Below are positions 26,201 to 40,333 of a DNA stretch of 64,000 nucleotides, piece by piece (within the stretch, counting starts at the first letter, position 1; each line of letters opens with the position of its first letter). The stretch lies in NCBI RefSeq assembly GCF_051401765.1, contig NW_027480534.1:1054001-1118000 (forward strand), given 5' to 3'. This DNA is from Calliopsis andreniformis (taxonomy: Eukaryota; Arthropoda; Insecta; Hymenoptera; Andrenidae). The translations under genes were made by a program, and so were the position numbers. Below the pieces are notes generated by a model. That model had not been told where the DNA came from. It made no database searches and saw only the letters and a list, made by a program, of their open reading frames with translations.

Positions 26201-28213
26201 GATTGAGGATTGATGATTGAGGATTGAGGATGAGGGCTGAGGGTTGAGGATTGAGGTTTGAGGTCTGATGATTGAGGATTGAGGATTGGGAATTGAGGAT
26301 TGAGGATTGAGGATTGAGGATTGAGGATTGAGGATTGAGGATTGAGGACTGAAGATTGAGGATTGGGTATTGAGGAATGAACATTGAGGATTGAGGATTG
26401 AGGATTGAGGATTGAGGATTGAGGATTGAATATTGAATATTGATGCTTGAAGATTGAGGATTGAGTATTGAGGGTTGTGGACTGAGGACGAGGACTGAGG
26501 TTTGAGTATTAATGTTTGCGGTCTGAGGGTTGAGGATTGAGGATTGAGAATTGAGGATTGAGGATTGAGGATTGAAGATTGTGGATTGGGTATTGAGAAT
26601 TGAAGAATGAGGATTGAGGATTGAGGATTGAGGATTGAGTATTGAGGATTGAGGATTGAGGATTGAGGGTTGAGGATTGAGGATTGAATATTGAGGATTG
26701 GGTATTGAGGATTGAAGAATGAGGATTGAGGATTGAGGATTGAGGATTGAGGGTTCAAGATTGAGTATTGAGGATTGAAGATTGAGGATTGAGGGTTGAG
26801 GATCGAGGATTGAGGGTTGAGGATTGAGGATTGAAGATTGAGTATTGAGGATTGACGATTGAAGATTGAGTATTGAGGATTGAAGGTTGAACATTGACGA
26901 TTGATGACTGAGGATTGAGGATTGAGGATTGAGTATTGAAGACTGAGGATTGATGGTTGAGGATTGAGGGTTGAGGATTGAGGATTGAGGATTGAGGGTT
27001 GAGGATTGAGGATTGAGGACTGAGGGCTGAGGATTGAGGATTGAGGATTGAGGATTGAAGATTGAGGATTGAGTATTGAGGGCTGTGGATTGAGGACGAG
27101 GACTGAGGGTTGAGTATTGATGTTTGAGGTCTGATGATTGAGGATTGCGGATTGAGGATCGGGGATTGAAGATTGAGTATTGAGGATTGAAGATTGAGTA
27201 TTCAGGATTGAAGATTGAGGATTGAAGATTGAGGATTGAGGATTGAGGATGAGGGCTGATGGCTAAGGATTGAGGTTTAAGGACTGAGGACTGAGGGTTG
27301 AGGGTTGAGAATTGAGGATTGAGGATTGAGGATTGAAGATTGAGGATTGGGTATTGAGGATTGAAGAATGAGGATTGAGGATTGTGGATTGAAAGTTGAA
27401 TATTGATGATTGAAGATTGAGGATTGAGTATTGAGTGCTGTGGGTTGAGGACGAGGACTGAGGGTTGAGTATTGATGTTAGAGGTCTGATAATTGAGGAT
27501 TGAGGGTTGAGAATTGAGGATAGAGGACTGAGGATTGAGGATTGAAGATTGAGTATTGAGGATTGATGATTGAGGATTCAGGATTGAAGATTGAAGATTG
27601 ACGATTGAGGATTGGGGATTGAGGATTGAAGATTGAGGATTGAATATTGAATATTCATGCTTGAAGATTGAGGATTGAGTATTCAGGGTTGTGGACTGAG
27701 GACGAGGACTGAGGTTTGAGTATTAATGTTTGCGGTCTGAGGGTTGAGGGTTGAGGATTGAGAATTGAGGATTGAGGATTGTGGATTCAAGATTGTGGAT
27801 TGGGTATTGAGAATTGAAGAATGAGGATTGAGGATTGAGGATTGAGGATTGAGTATTGAGGATTGAAGATTGAGGATTGAGAATTGAGGATTGAAGATTG
27901 AGGATTGAGGATTGAGGATTGAGGATTGATGATTGAGGATTGAGGATGAGGGCTGAGGGTTGAGGATTGAGGTTCGAGGTCTGATGATTGAGGATTGAGG
28001 ATTGGGAATTGAGGATTGAGGATTGTGCATTGTGGATTGAAGATTGTGTATTGAGGATTGATGATTGAGGATTGAGGATTGAGGATTAAGGATTGAGGAT
28101 TGAGGATTGAGGATTGAGGATTGAGGATTGAGGATTGAGGATTGAAGATTGAGGATTGGGTATTGAGGAATGAACATTGAGGATTGAGGATTGAGGATTG
28201 AGGATTGAGGATT
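23223..28213. repeat. Long duplicated segment S1, right copy
   Basis: Matches 1-4,985, including the internal 1,716-bp tandem pair (landmark gaagattgaagattgacg at 25,870 and 27,586). Only scattered single-base differences were noticed over 5 kb. The right end is abrupt at about 28,214, where the sequence switches to S2. Confidence 0.9.
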
Positions 28214-31200
28214 GAGGATCTAAGATTGGAGATTGGTTATTGAGGATTGAAGGTTGAGGATTGAGGATTGAGGACTGAGAATTTAGAATTGAGGATGAGG
28301 ACTGAGGGTTTAGGATTGAGGTTTGAGGAACGAGGATTGAGGATTGAGGATTGAGGACTGCGGATTCACGATTGAGTATTGAATATTGACGATTGAGGAT
28401 TGAGGATTGAGGATTGAAGATTGAGGATTGGGGACTGAGCGTTGAGGGTTGAGTGATGAGAATTGATGTTTGTGGATAGAGATTTGAGGATTGCAGATTG
28501 AGTATTGAGTATTGAAAACTGTGAACTGTGGATATTCTGTTGGTGACTGAGGATCGACAACTGATTGTTGAGGACTCGGGGCTGAAGATTGAGGATTCAG
28601 GATTGAGGATTCTGGATTGAAGTTTGAGGACTGAGGATTGAGGATTGAGGATTGAGGATTGAGGATTGAGGATGGAAGATTGAGGATTGAGGATTGAGGA
28701 TTGAGGATTGAGGATTGAGGATTGAAGATTGAGGATTGGGTATTGAGGATTGAAGAATGAGGATTGAGGATTGAGGATTGAGGATTGAAGGTTGAAGATT
28801 GAGTATTGAGGATTGAAGATTGAGGATTGAGGGTTGAGGATCGAGGATTGAGGGTTGAGGATTGAGGATTGAAGATTGAGTATTGAGGATTGACGATTGA
28901 AGATTGAGTATTGAGGATTGAAGGTTGAACATTGACGATTGAGGATTGAGGATTGAGGACTGAAGATTGAGGATTGGGGACTGAGCGTTGAGGGTTGAGT
29001 GATGAGAATTGCTGTTTGTGGATAGAGATTTGAGGATTGCAGATTGAGTATTGAGGATTGAAGGTTGAGGATTGAGGATTCAGGTTTGAGGATTGAGGAT
29101 GAGGGCCGAGGGCTGAGGATTGAGGCTTAATGACTGAGGACTGAGGGTTGAGGATTGAGAATTGAGGATTGAGGATTGAGGATTGAAGATTGAGGATTGG
29201 GAATTGAGGATTGCAGAATGAGGATTGAGGATTGAGGATTGAGGATTGAGGATTGAAGATTGAGTATTGAGGATTGAAGACTGACCATTGAGGATTGAGG
29301 ATTGATGATTGAGGATTGAGGATTGAGGATTGAGGATTGAGTATTGAGGAATGAAGATTGAAGATTGACGATTGAGGATTGAGGATTGAGGATTGAAGAC
29401 TGAGGATTGGGGACCGAGCGTTGAGGGCTGAGTGATGAGAATTGATATTTGTGGATAGAGATTTGAGGATTGCAGATTGGGTATTGAGTATTGAAAACTG
29501 TGAATTGAGGATATTCTGTTGAGGACTAAGGATTGACAGCTGACTGTTGAGGACTCAGGGATGAAGATTGAGGTTACAGGATTGAGGATTCAGGATTGAG
29601 GTTTGAGGACTGAGGATTGAGGATTGAGGATTGAGGATTGAGGATGGAAGATTGAGGATTGGGTATTGAGGATTGAACATTGAGGATTGAGTATTGAGGA
29701 TTGAGGATTGAGGATTGAAGATTGAGGACTGAGTATTGAGGGCTGTGGATTGAGGACGAGGACTGAGGGTTGAGTATTGATGTTTGAGGTCTGATGATTG
29801 AGGATTGAGGATTGAGGATCGGGGATTGAAGACTGAGTGTTGAGGATTGAAGATTGAGTATTGAGGATTGAAGATTGAGGATTGAAGATTGAGGATTGAG
29901 GATTGAGGATTGAGGACAGAGGGCTGCGGGGTTGAGGGTTGAAGATTGAGGATTAAGGATTGAGGATTGGGGATTGAGGATCTAGGATTGGAGCTTGGTT
30001 ATTGAGGATTGAAGGTTGAGGATTGAGGATTGAGGATTGAGAATTTAGAATTGAGGATGAGGACTGAGGGTTTAGGATTGAGGTTTGAGGGACGAGGATT
30101 GTGGATTGAGGATTGAGGACTGCGGATTGACGATTGAGTATTGAATATTAAGGATTGATGACTGAGGATTGAGGATTGAGGATTGAGTATTGAAGACTGA
30201 GGATTGATGGTTGAGGATTGAGGATTGAGGATTGAGGATTGAGGATTGAGGGTTGAGGATTGAGGATTGAGGACTGAGGGCTGAGGATTGAGGATTGAGA
30301 ATTGAGGATTGAGGGTTGAGGATTGAAGATTGAGGATTGTGTATTGATTAATGAAGAATGAGTGTTGAGGATTGAGGATTGAAGATTGAGGATTGAGGAT
30401 TGAATATTCAGTATAGGGGATCGAAGATTGAGAATTGAGGATTGAGGATTGAGGATTGGGGACAGAGTGTTGAGGGTTGAGTGATGAGAATTGATGTTTG
30501 TGGATAGAGATTTGAAGATTGCAGATTGAGTATTGAGTATTGAAAGGTGTGAACTGAGGATATTCTATTGAGGTCTGAGGATTGACAACTGATTGTTGAG
30601 GAATCAGGTCTGACGATTGAGGATTCAGGTTTGAGGATTGACGATTGAGGATTGAAGATTGAGGATTGGGTATTGAGGATTGAAGAATGAGGATTGAGGA
30701 TTGAGGATTGAGGATTGAGGGTTGAAGATTGAGTATTGAGGATTGAAGATTGAGGATTGAGGATTGAGGATAGAGGATTGAGGGTTGAGGATTGAGGATT
30801 GAGGATTGAGGATTGAGGATTGAGTATTGAAGATTGAGTATTGAGGATTGAAGGTTGAGGGTTGAGGGTTGAGGATTGAGGTCTGAGGATTGAGGATTGA
30901 AGATTGAGGATTGGGGATTGAGGATTGACGATTGAGGATTAAGTATTGAGGATTGAGAATTGAGGATTGAGGATTGAAGATTGAGTATTGAGGATTGAAG
31001 ATTGAGGATGGAGGATTCAGCATTGAGGATTGAGGACTGAGGGGTGACGATTGGGTATTGAAGGTTGAGGATTGAGGATTGAGGATTGAGGATTGATTAT
31101 TGAGGATTGAAGATTGAGGATTAGGGACTGAGGATTGAAGATTGAGGATTGAGGACTGAGGATTGAGGATTGAAGATTGAGTATTGAGGATTGAAGATTG

Positions 31201-34200
31201 AGGATTGAGGATTGACGATTGAGGATTGAGCATTGATGCCTGAGGATTGAAGATTGAGGTTTGAGGATTGAGGGTTGTGGATTGAGGACGAGGACTGAGG
31301 GTTGAGTATTGATGTTTGAGGTCTGAGGACTGAGGATTGAGCATTGAGAATTGAGGACTGAGGATTGAGGATTGAAGATTGAGGATTCTGTATTGAGGAT
31401 TGAAGAATGAGGATTGAGGATTGAGAATTGAGGATTGAGGATAGAAGATTGAGTATTGAGGATTGAAGATTGAGGATTGGGGATTGAGGATTGACGATTG
31501 AGGATTGAGTATTGAGGCTTGAGAATTGAGGATTGAGGATTGAAGATTGAGTATTGAGGATTGAAGATTGAGGATTGAGGATTGAGGTTTGAGGATTGAG
31601 GATTGAGGATTGAGGATTAAGGATTGAAGATTGAGGATTGAGGCTTGAGGATTGAGGATTGAGGATTGAAGATTGACTATTGAGAATTGAAGATTGAGGA
31701 TTGAGGATTGAGGATGAAAGAATTTAGGATTGAGGATTGAGGATTGAAGCTTGAGTATTGAGGATGGAGGATTGAGGATTGAGGATTGAGGATTGAGGAC
31801 TGAAGATTGAGGATTGGAGCTTCAGGATTGACGATTGAGGATTGAGGATTGTGGATTGAGAATTGAGGATTGCGGATTGAAGGTTGAGTATTGAGGATTG
31901 AAGATAGAGGATTGAGGATTGAGGATCGAAGATTGAGGACTGAGTGTTGAGGGTTGATTGATGAGAGTTGATGTGTGTGGATTGAGATTTGAAGATTGAA
32001 GATTTGGGATTGAGTGTTGAAAACTGTGAATTGACGATGTTCTATTGAGGATTGAGGATTGAGTCTTGACGGTTGAGGATTGAGGATTGAGGATGCAGGA
32101 TTGAAGAGAGAGGACTGTGTGTTGAGGATTGAGTGTTAAGAATTGATGTTTGAGGATTGAGATTTGACAATTGAATATTGTGGATTGTGTATTGAACCAT
32201 GAGAATTCAGGATATTCTATTGAGTATTGAGAATTCAGGATTGATGGTTGAGTATTGAGGATTTATGGTTGAGGGTTGTGTGTTGAATATTGAGAATTGA
32301 GGATTGAGGATGGAGGATTGAGGATTGAGGATTGAGGATAGGTGATTGAGTATTGATGACTGAGTGTTGAGGGTTGAGGATTGAGGACGAGGACTGACGG
32401 TTGAGGATTGAGATTTGAGGATTGGGGATTGAGGATTGAGGTCTGAGGATTGAGGATTTTGGATTGAGCATTGAGGATTGAAGATTGAGGACTGGGGATT
32501 GAGGGTTGAAGTTTGAGGATTAAGGACTGAGGATTGGGGATTGAGGATCTAGGATTGGAGATCGATTATTGAGGATTGAAGGTTGAGGATTGAGTATTGA
32601 GGATTGAGAATTGAGAATTGAGGATGTGGACTGAGGGTTGAGGATTGAGGTTTGAGGAACGAGGATTGAGGATTGAGGATTGAGGATTGAGTATTGAGGA
32701 TTGAAGATTGAGGATTGAGTATTGAGGATTGAAGGTTGAGGATTGAGGATTGAGGATTGAGGGTTGAAGATTGAGGATTGAGGATGAGGGCTGAGGGTTG
32801 AGGATTGAGGTTTGAGGTCTGATGATTGAGGATTGAGGATTGAGAATTGAGGATTGAGGATTGTGGATTGAAGATTGAGGATTGGGTATTGGGGATTGAA
32901 CATTGAGGATTGTGTATTGAGGATTGATGATTGAGGATTGAGGATTGAGGATTAAGGATTGAGGATTGAGGATTGAGGATTGAGGATTGAGGATTGAGGA
33001 TTGAGGATTGAAGATTGAGGATTGGGTATTGAGGATTGAACATTGAGGATTGAGGATTGAGGATTGAGTATTGAGGATTGAGGATTCAAGATTGAATATT
33101 GATGATTGAAGGTTAAGGATTGAGGATTGAGGGTTGTGGATTGAGGACGAGGGCTGAGGTTTGAGTATTAATGTTTGCGGTCTGAGGGTTGAGGATTGAG
33201 GATTGAGGATTGAGGATTGAGGATTGATGATTGAGGATTGAGGATCGAGGATTGAAGATTGAGGATTGGGTATTGAGGAATGAACATTGAGGATTGAGGA
33301 TTGAGGATTGAGGATTGAGGATTGAATATTGAATATTGATGCTTGAAGATTGAGGATTGAGTATTGAGGGTTGTGGACTGAGGACGAGGACTGAGGTTTG
33401 AGTATTAATATTTGCGGTCTGAGGGTTGAGGATTGAGGATTGAGAATTGAGGATTGAGGATTGAGGATTGAAGATTGTGGATTGGGTATTGAGAATTGAA
33501 GAATGAGGATTGAGGATTGAGGATTGAGGATTGAGTATTGTGGATTGAAGATTGAGGATTGAGAATTGAGGATTGAAGATTGAGGATTGAACATTGAGGA
33601 TTGAGGATTGAGGATTGAGTATTGAGGATTGAGGATTCAAGATTGAATATTGATGATTGAAGGTTAAGGATTGAGGATTGAGGGTTGTGGATTGAGGACG
33701 AGGGCTGAGGTTTGAGTATTAATGTTTGCGGTCTGAGGGTTGAGGATTGAGGATTGAGGATTGAGGATTGAGGATTGATGATTGAGGATTGAGAATCGAG
33801 GATTGAAGATTGAGGATTGGGTATTGAGGAATGAACATTGAGGATTGAGGATTGAGGATTGAGGATTGAGGATTGAGGATTGAATATTGAATATTGATGC
33901 TTGAAGATTGAGGATTGAGTATTGAGGGTTGTGGACTGAGGACGAGGACTGAGGTTTGAGTATTAATGTTTGCGGTCTGAGGGTTGAGGATTGAGGATTG
34001 AGAATTGAGGATTGAGGATTGAGGATTGAAGATTGTGGATTGGGTATTGAGAATTGAAGAATGAGGATTGAGGATTGAGGATTGAGGATTGAGTATTGTG
34101 GATTGAAGATTGAGGATTGAGAATTGAGGATTGAAGATTGAGGATTGAGCATTGAGGATTTTGGATTGAGCATTGAGGACAGAAGATTGAGGACTGGGGA

Positions 34201-34800
34201 TTGAGGGTTGAAGATTGAGGATTAAGGATTGAGGATTGGGGATTGAGGATCTAAGATTGGAGATTGGTTATTGAGGATTGAAGGTTGAGGATTGAGGATT
34301 GAGGACTGAGAATTTAGAATTGAGGATGAGGACTGAGGGTTTAGGATTGAGGTTTGAGGAACGAGGATTGAGGATTGAGGATTGAGGACTGCGGATTCAC
34401 GATTGAGTATTGAATATTGACGATTGAGGATTGAGGATTGAGGATTGAAGATTGAGGATTGGGGACTGAGCGTTGAGGGTTGAGTGATGAGAATTGATGT
34501 TTGTGGATAGAGATTTGAGGATTGCAGATTGAGTATTGAGTATTGAAAACTGTGAACTGTGGATATTCTGTTGGTGACTGAGGATCGACAACTGATTGTT
34601 GAGGACTCGGTGCTGAAGATTGAGGATTCAGGATTGAGGATTCTGGATTGAAGTTTGAGGACTGAGGATTGAGGATTGAGGATGGAGGATTGAGGATTGA
34701 GGATGGAAGATTGAGGATTGAGGATTGAGGATTGAGGATTGAGGATTGAGGATTGAAGATTGAGGATTGGGTATTGAGGATTGAAGAATGAGGATTGAGG
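28214..34800. repeat. Long duplicated segment S2, right copy
   Basis: Matches 6,722-15,130 without the second 1,817-bp unit. The join to S1 at 28,214 sits at a gatctaag variant unit. Most of this segment (from about 28.70 kb) was copied again to 40.3-46.4 kb, and its part from 31.69 kb was also copied in tandem just downstream. Confidence 0.88.
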
Positions 34801-34841
34801 ATTGAGGATTGAGGATTGAGGGTTGAAGATTGAGTATTGAG
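31692..34841. repeat. 3,150-bp tandem duplication, first unit
   Basis: The marker aggatgaaag at 31,711 recurs at 34,861. The unit contains one 8-bp unit (at that marker) and eight 6-bp units by eye, a net of -7, matching its length of 0 modulo 7. Confidence 0.88.
31714..32571. repeat. Diverged landmark block, copy 3 of 9
   Basis: GAATTC at 32,203 and 32,231. Type I, but reads gatttgagg and gaagtttgagg where copies 1 and 2 differ. Private gatggagg near 32,307 and gattaaggactg near 32,519. Confidence 0.9.
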
Positions 34842-36727
34842 GATTGAGGATTGAGGATTGAGGATGAAAGAATTTAGGATTGAGGATTGAGGATTGAAGC
34901 TTGAGTATTGAGGATGGAGGATTGAGGATTGAGGATTGAGGATTGAGGACTGAAGATTGAGGATTGGAGCTTCAGGATTGACGATTGAGGATTGAGGATT
35001 GTGGATTGAGAATTGAGGATTGCGGATTGAAGGTTGAGTATTGAGGATTGAAGATAGAGGATTGAGGATTGAGGATCGAAGATTGAGGACTGAGTGTTGA
35101 GGGTTGATTGATGAGAGTTGATGTGTGTGGATTGAGATTTGAAGATTGAAGATTTGGGATTGAGTGTTGAAAACTGTGAATTGACGATGTTCTATTGAGG
35201 ATTGAGGATTGAGTCTTGACGGTTGAGGATTGAGGATTGAGGATGCAGGATTGAAGAGAGAGGACTGTGTGTTGAGGATTGAGTGTTAAGAATTGATGTT
35301 TGAGGATTGAGATTTGACAATTGAATATTGTGGATTGTGTATTGAACCATGAGAATTCAGGATATTCTATTGAGTATTGAGAATTCAGGATTGATGGTTG
35401 AGTATTGAGGATTTATGGTTGAGGGTTGTGTGTTGAATATTGAGAATTGAGGATTGAGGATTGAGGATTGAGGATTGAGGATTGAGGATAGGTGATTGAG
35501 TATTGATGACTGAGTGTTGAGGGTTGAGGATTGAGGACGAGGACTGACGGTTGAGGATTGAGATTTGAGGATTGGGGATTGAGGATTGAGGTCTGAGGAT
35601 TGAGGATTTTGGATTGAGCATTGAGGATTGAAGATTGAGGACTGGGGATTGAGGGTTGAAGTTTGAGGATTAAGGATTGAGGATTGGGGATTGAGGATCT
35701 AGGATTGGAGATCGATTATTGAGGATTGAAGGTTGAGGATTGAGTATTGAGGATTGAGAATTGAGAATTGAGGATGTGGACTGAGGGTTGAGGATTGAGG
35801 TTTGAGGAACGAGGATTGAGGATTGAGGATTGAGGATTGAGTATTGAGGATTGAAGATTGAGGATTGAGTATTGAGGATTGAAGGTTGAGGATTGAGGAT
35901 TGAGGATTGAGGGTTGAAGATTGAGGATTGAGGATGAGGGCTGAGGGTTGAGGATTGAGGTTTGAGGTCTGATGATTGAGGATTGAGGATTGAGAATTGA
36001 GGATTGAGGATTGTGGATTGAAGATTGAGGATTGGGTATTGGGGATTGAACATTGAGGATTGTGTATTGAGGATTGATGATTGAGGATTGAGGATTGAGG
36101 ATTAAGGATTGAGGATTGAGGATTGAGGATTGAGGATTGAGGATTGAGGATTGAGGATTGAAGATTGAGGATTGGGTATTGAGGATTGAACATTGAGGAT
36201 TGAGGATTGAGGATTGAGTATTGAGGATTGAGGATTCAAGATTGAATATTGATGATTGAAGGTTAAGGATTGAGGATTGAGGGTTGTGGATTGAGGACGA
36301 GGGCTGAGGTTTGAGTATTAATGTTTGCGGTCTGAGGGTTGAGGATTGAGGATTGAGGATTGAGGATTGAGGATTGATGATTGAGGATTGAGGATCGAGG
36401 ATTGAAGATTGAGGATTGGGTATTGAGGAATGAACATTGAGGATTGAGGATTGAGGATTGAGGATTGAGGATTGAATATTGAATATTGATGCTTGAAGAT
36501 TGAGGATTGAGTATTGAGGGTTGTGGACTGAGGACGAGGACTGAGGTTTGAGTATTAATATTTGCGGTCTGAGGGTTGAGGATTGAGGATTGAGAATTGA
36601 GGATTGAGGATTGAGGATTGAAGATTGTGGATTGGGTATTGAGAATTGAAGAATGAGGATTGAGGATTGAGGATTGAGGATTGAGTATTGTGGATTGAAG
36701 ATTGAGGATTGAGAATTGAGGATTGAA
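34842..36727. repeat. 3,150-bp tandem duplication, second unit, cut short
   Basis: Matches 31,692-33,577 at a constant offset of 3,150 bp. It stops where this copy turns from gaattgaggattgaag into ggttgaggattgagg and enters the S3 family. The remaining 1.26 kb of the unit is absent, so either the copy was partial or a later exchange removed its end. Confidence 0.88.
34864..35721. repeat. Diverged landmark block, copy 4 of 9
   Basis: GAATTC at 35,353 and 35,381. Type I. Lacks the private changes of copy 3, so those arose after the 3,150-bp duplication or were removed here. Confidence 0.9.
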
Positions 36728-39700
36728 GGTTGAGGATTGAGGATTCAGGTTTGAGGATTGAGGATGAGGGCCGAGGGCTGAGGATTGAGGCTTAATGACT
36801 GAGGACTGAGGGTTGAGGATTGAGAATTGAGGATTGAGGATTGAGGATTGAAGATTGAGGATTGGGAATTGAGGATTGTAGAATGAGGATTGAGGATTGA
36901 GGATTGAGGATTCAGGATTGAAGATTGAGTATTGAGGATTGAAGACTGACCATTGAGGATTGAGGATTGATGATTGAGGATTGAGGATTGAGGATTGAAG
37001 ATTGAGTATTGAGGATTGAAGATTGAAGATTGACGATTGAGGATTGACGATTGAAGACTGAGGATTGGGGACCGAGCGTTGAGGGCTGAGTAATGAGAAT
37101 TGATATTTGTGGATAGAGATTTGAGGATTGCAGATTGGGTATTGAGTATTGAAAACTGTGAATTGAGGATATTCTGTTGAGGACTAAGGATTGACAGCTG
37201 ACTGTTGAGGACTCAGGGATGAAGATTGAGGTTACAGGATTGAGGATTCAGGATTGAGGTTTGAGGACTGAGGATTGAGGATTGAGGATTGAGGATTGAG
37301 GATGGAAGATTGAGGATTGGGTATTGAGGATTGAACATTGAGGATTGAGTATTGAGGATTGAGGATTGAAGATTGAGGATTGAGTATTGAGGGCTGTGGA
37401 TTGAGGACGAGGACTGAGGGTTGAGTATTGATGTTTGAGGTCTGATGATTGAGGATTGAGGATTGAGGATCGGGGATTGAAGACTGAGTATTGAGGATTG
37501 AAGATTGAGTATTGAGGATTGAAGATTGAGGATTGAAGATTGAGGATTGAGGATTGAGGATTGAGGACAGAGGGCTGAGGGTTGAGGGTTGAAGATTGAG
37601 GATTAAGGATTGAGGATTGGGGATTGAGGATCTAGGATTGGAGCTTGGTTATTGAGGATTGAAGGTTGAGGATTGAGGATTGAGGATTGAGAATTTAGAA
37701 TTGAGGATGAGGACTGAGGGTTTAGGATTGAGGTTTGAGGGACGAGGATTGTGGATTGAGGATTGAGGACTGCGGATTGACGATTGAGTATTGAATATTA
37801 AGGATTGATGACTGAGGATTGAGGATTGAGGATTGAGTATTGAAGACTGAGGATTGATGGTTGAGGATTGAGGATTGAGGATTGAGGATTGAGGATTGAG
37901 GGTTGAGGATTGAGGATTGAGGACTGAGGGCTGAGGATTGAGGATTGAGAATTGAGGATTGAGGGTTGAGGATTGAAGATTGAGGATTGTGTATTGATTA
38001 ATGAAGAATGAGTGTTGAGGATTGAGGATTGAAGATTGAGGATTGAGGATTGAATATTCAGTATAGGGGATCGAAGATTGAGAATTGAGGTATGAGGATT
38101 GAGGATTGGGGACAGAGTGTTGAGGGTTGAGTGATGAGAATTGATGTTTGTGGATAGAGATTTGAAGATTGCAGATTGAGTATTGAGTATTGAAAGGTGT
38201 GAACTGAGGATATTCTATTGAGGTCTGAGGATTGACAACTGATTGTTGAGGAATCGGGTCTGACGATTGAGGATTCAGGTTTGAGGATTGACGATTGAGG
38301 ATTGAAGATTGAGGATTGGGTATTGAGGATTGAAGAATGAGGATTGAGGATTGAGGATTGAGGATTGAGGGTTGAAGATTGAGTATTGAGGATTGAAGAT
38401 TGAGGATTGAGGATTGAGGATAGAGGATTGAGGGTTGAAGATTGAGGATTGAGGATTGAGGATTGAGGATTGAGTATTGAAGATTGAGTATTGAGGATTG
38501 AAGGTTGAGGGTTGAGGATTGAGGTCTGAGGATTGAGGATTGATGATTGAGGATTGGGGATTGAGGATTGACGATTGAGGATTAAGTATTGAGGATTGAG
38601 AATTGAGGATTGAGGATTGAAGATTGAGTATTGAGGATTGAAGATTGAGGATGGAGGATTCAGCATTGAGGATTGAGGACTGAGGGGTGACGATTGGGTA
38701 TTGAAGGTTGAGGATTGAGGATTGAGGATTGAGGATAGATTATTGAGGATTGAAGATTGAGGATTAGGGACTGAGGATTGAAGATTGAGGATTGAGGACT
38801 GAGGATTGAGGATTGAAGATTGAGTATTGAGGATTGAAGATTGAGGATTGAGGATTGACGATTGAGGATTGAGCATTGATGCCTGAGGATTGAAGATTGA
38901 GGTTTGAGGATTGAGGGTTGTGGATTGAGGACGAGGACTGAGGGTTGAGTATTGATGTTTGAGGTCTGAGGACTGAGGATTGAGCATTGAGAATTGAGGA
39001 CTGAGGATTGAGGATTGAAGATTGAGGATTCTGTATTGAGGATTGAAGAATGAGGATTGAGGATTGAGAATTGAGGATTGAGGATAGAAGATTGAGTATT
39101 GAGGATTGAAGATTGAGGATTGGGGATTGAGGATTGACGATTGAGGATTGAGTATTGAGGATTGAGAATTGAGGACTGAGGATTGAAGATTGAGTATTGA
39201 GGATTGAAGATTGAGGATTGAGGATTGAGGTTTGAGGATTGAGGATTGAGGATTGAGGATTAAGGATTGAAGATTGAGGATTGAGGCTTGAGGATTGAGG
39301 ATTGAGGATTGAAGATTGACTATTGAGGATTGAAGATTGAGGATTGAGGATTGAGGATGAAAGAATTTAGGATTGAGGATTGAGGATTGAAGCTTGAGTA
39401 TTGAGGATGGAGGATTGAGGATTGAGGATTGAGGATTGAGGACTGAAGATTGAGGATTGGAGATTCAGGATTGACGATTGAGGATTGAGGATTGTGGATT
39501 GAGAATTGAGGATTGCGGATTGAAGGTAGAGTATTGAGGATTGAAGATAGAGGATTGAGGATTGAGGATCGAAGATTGAGGACTGAGTGTTGAGGGTTGA
39601 TTGATGAGAGTTGATGTGTGTGGATTGAGATTTGAAGATTGAAGATTTGGGATTGAGTGTTGAAAACTGTGAATTGACGATGTTCTATTGAGGATTGAGG

Positions 39701-40333
39701 ATTGAGTCTTGACGGTTGAGGATTGAGGATTGAGGATGCAGGATTGAAGAGAGAGGACTGAGTGTTGAGGATTGAGTGTTAAGAATTGATGTTTGAGGAT
39801 TGAGATTTGACTATTGAATATTGTGGATTGTGTATTGAACCATGAGAATTCAGGATATTCTATTGAGTATTGAGAATTCAGGATTGATGGTTGAGTATTG
39901 AGGATTTATGGTTGAGGGTTGTGTGTTGAATATTGAGAATTGAGGATTGAGGATTGAGGATTGAGGATTGAGGATTGAGGATAGGTGATTGAGTATTGAT
40001 GACTGAGTGTTGAGGGTTGAGGATTGAGGACGAGGACTGACGGTTGAGGATTGAGATTTGAGGATTGGGGATTGAGGATTGAGGTCTGAGGATTGAGGAT
40101 TTTGGATTGAGCATTGAGGATTGAAGATTGAGGACTGGGGATTGAGGGTTGAAGTTTGAGGATTAAGGATTGAGGATTGGGGATTGAGGATCTAGGATTG
40201 GAGATCGATTATTGAGGATTGAAGGTTGAGGATTGAGTATTGAGGATTGAGAATTGAGAATTGAGGATGTGGACTGAGGGTTGAGGATTGAGGTTTGAGG
40301 AACGAGGATTGAGGATTGAGGATTGAGGATTGA
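36728..40333. repeat. Long duplicated segment S3, left copy
   Basis: Matches 46,681-50,293 at an offset of 9,953 bp, then 9,960 bp after one extra heptamer in the other copy near 47.33 kb. A one-heptamer loss in gattgacgattgaagactg near 37,034 is shared only with the partner near 46,995 and separates this pair from the related stretches at 7.9, 29.4 and 41.0 kb. Confidence 0.88.
39357..40214. repeat. Diverged landmark block, copy 5 of 9
   Basis: GAATTC at 39,846 and 39,874. Type II markers: ggactgagtgttg near 39,756 and tttgactattg near 39,807. Upstream it reads gattggagattcagg where most copies read gattggagcttcagg. Confidence 0.9.

Noticed and set aside
27961..27990. CENP-B box or other centromere protein site
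   Set aside because: The rare ttcg near 27,973 (gaggttcgagg) lacks the downstream CGGG of a CENP-B box. No recurring match was seen.
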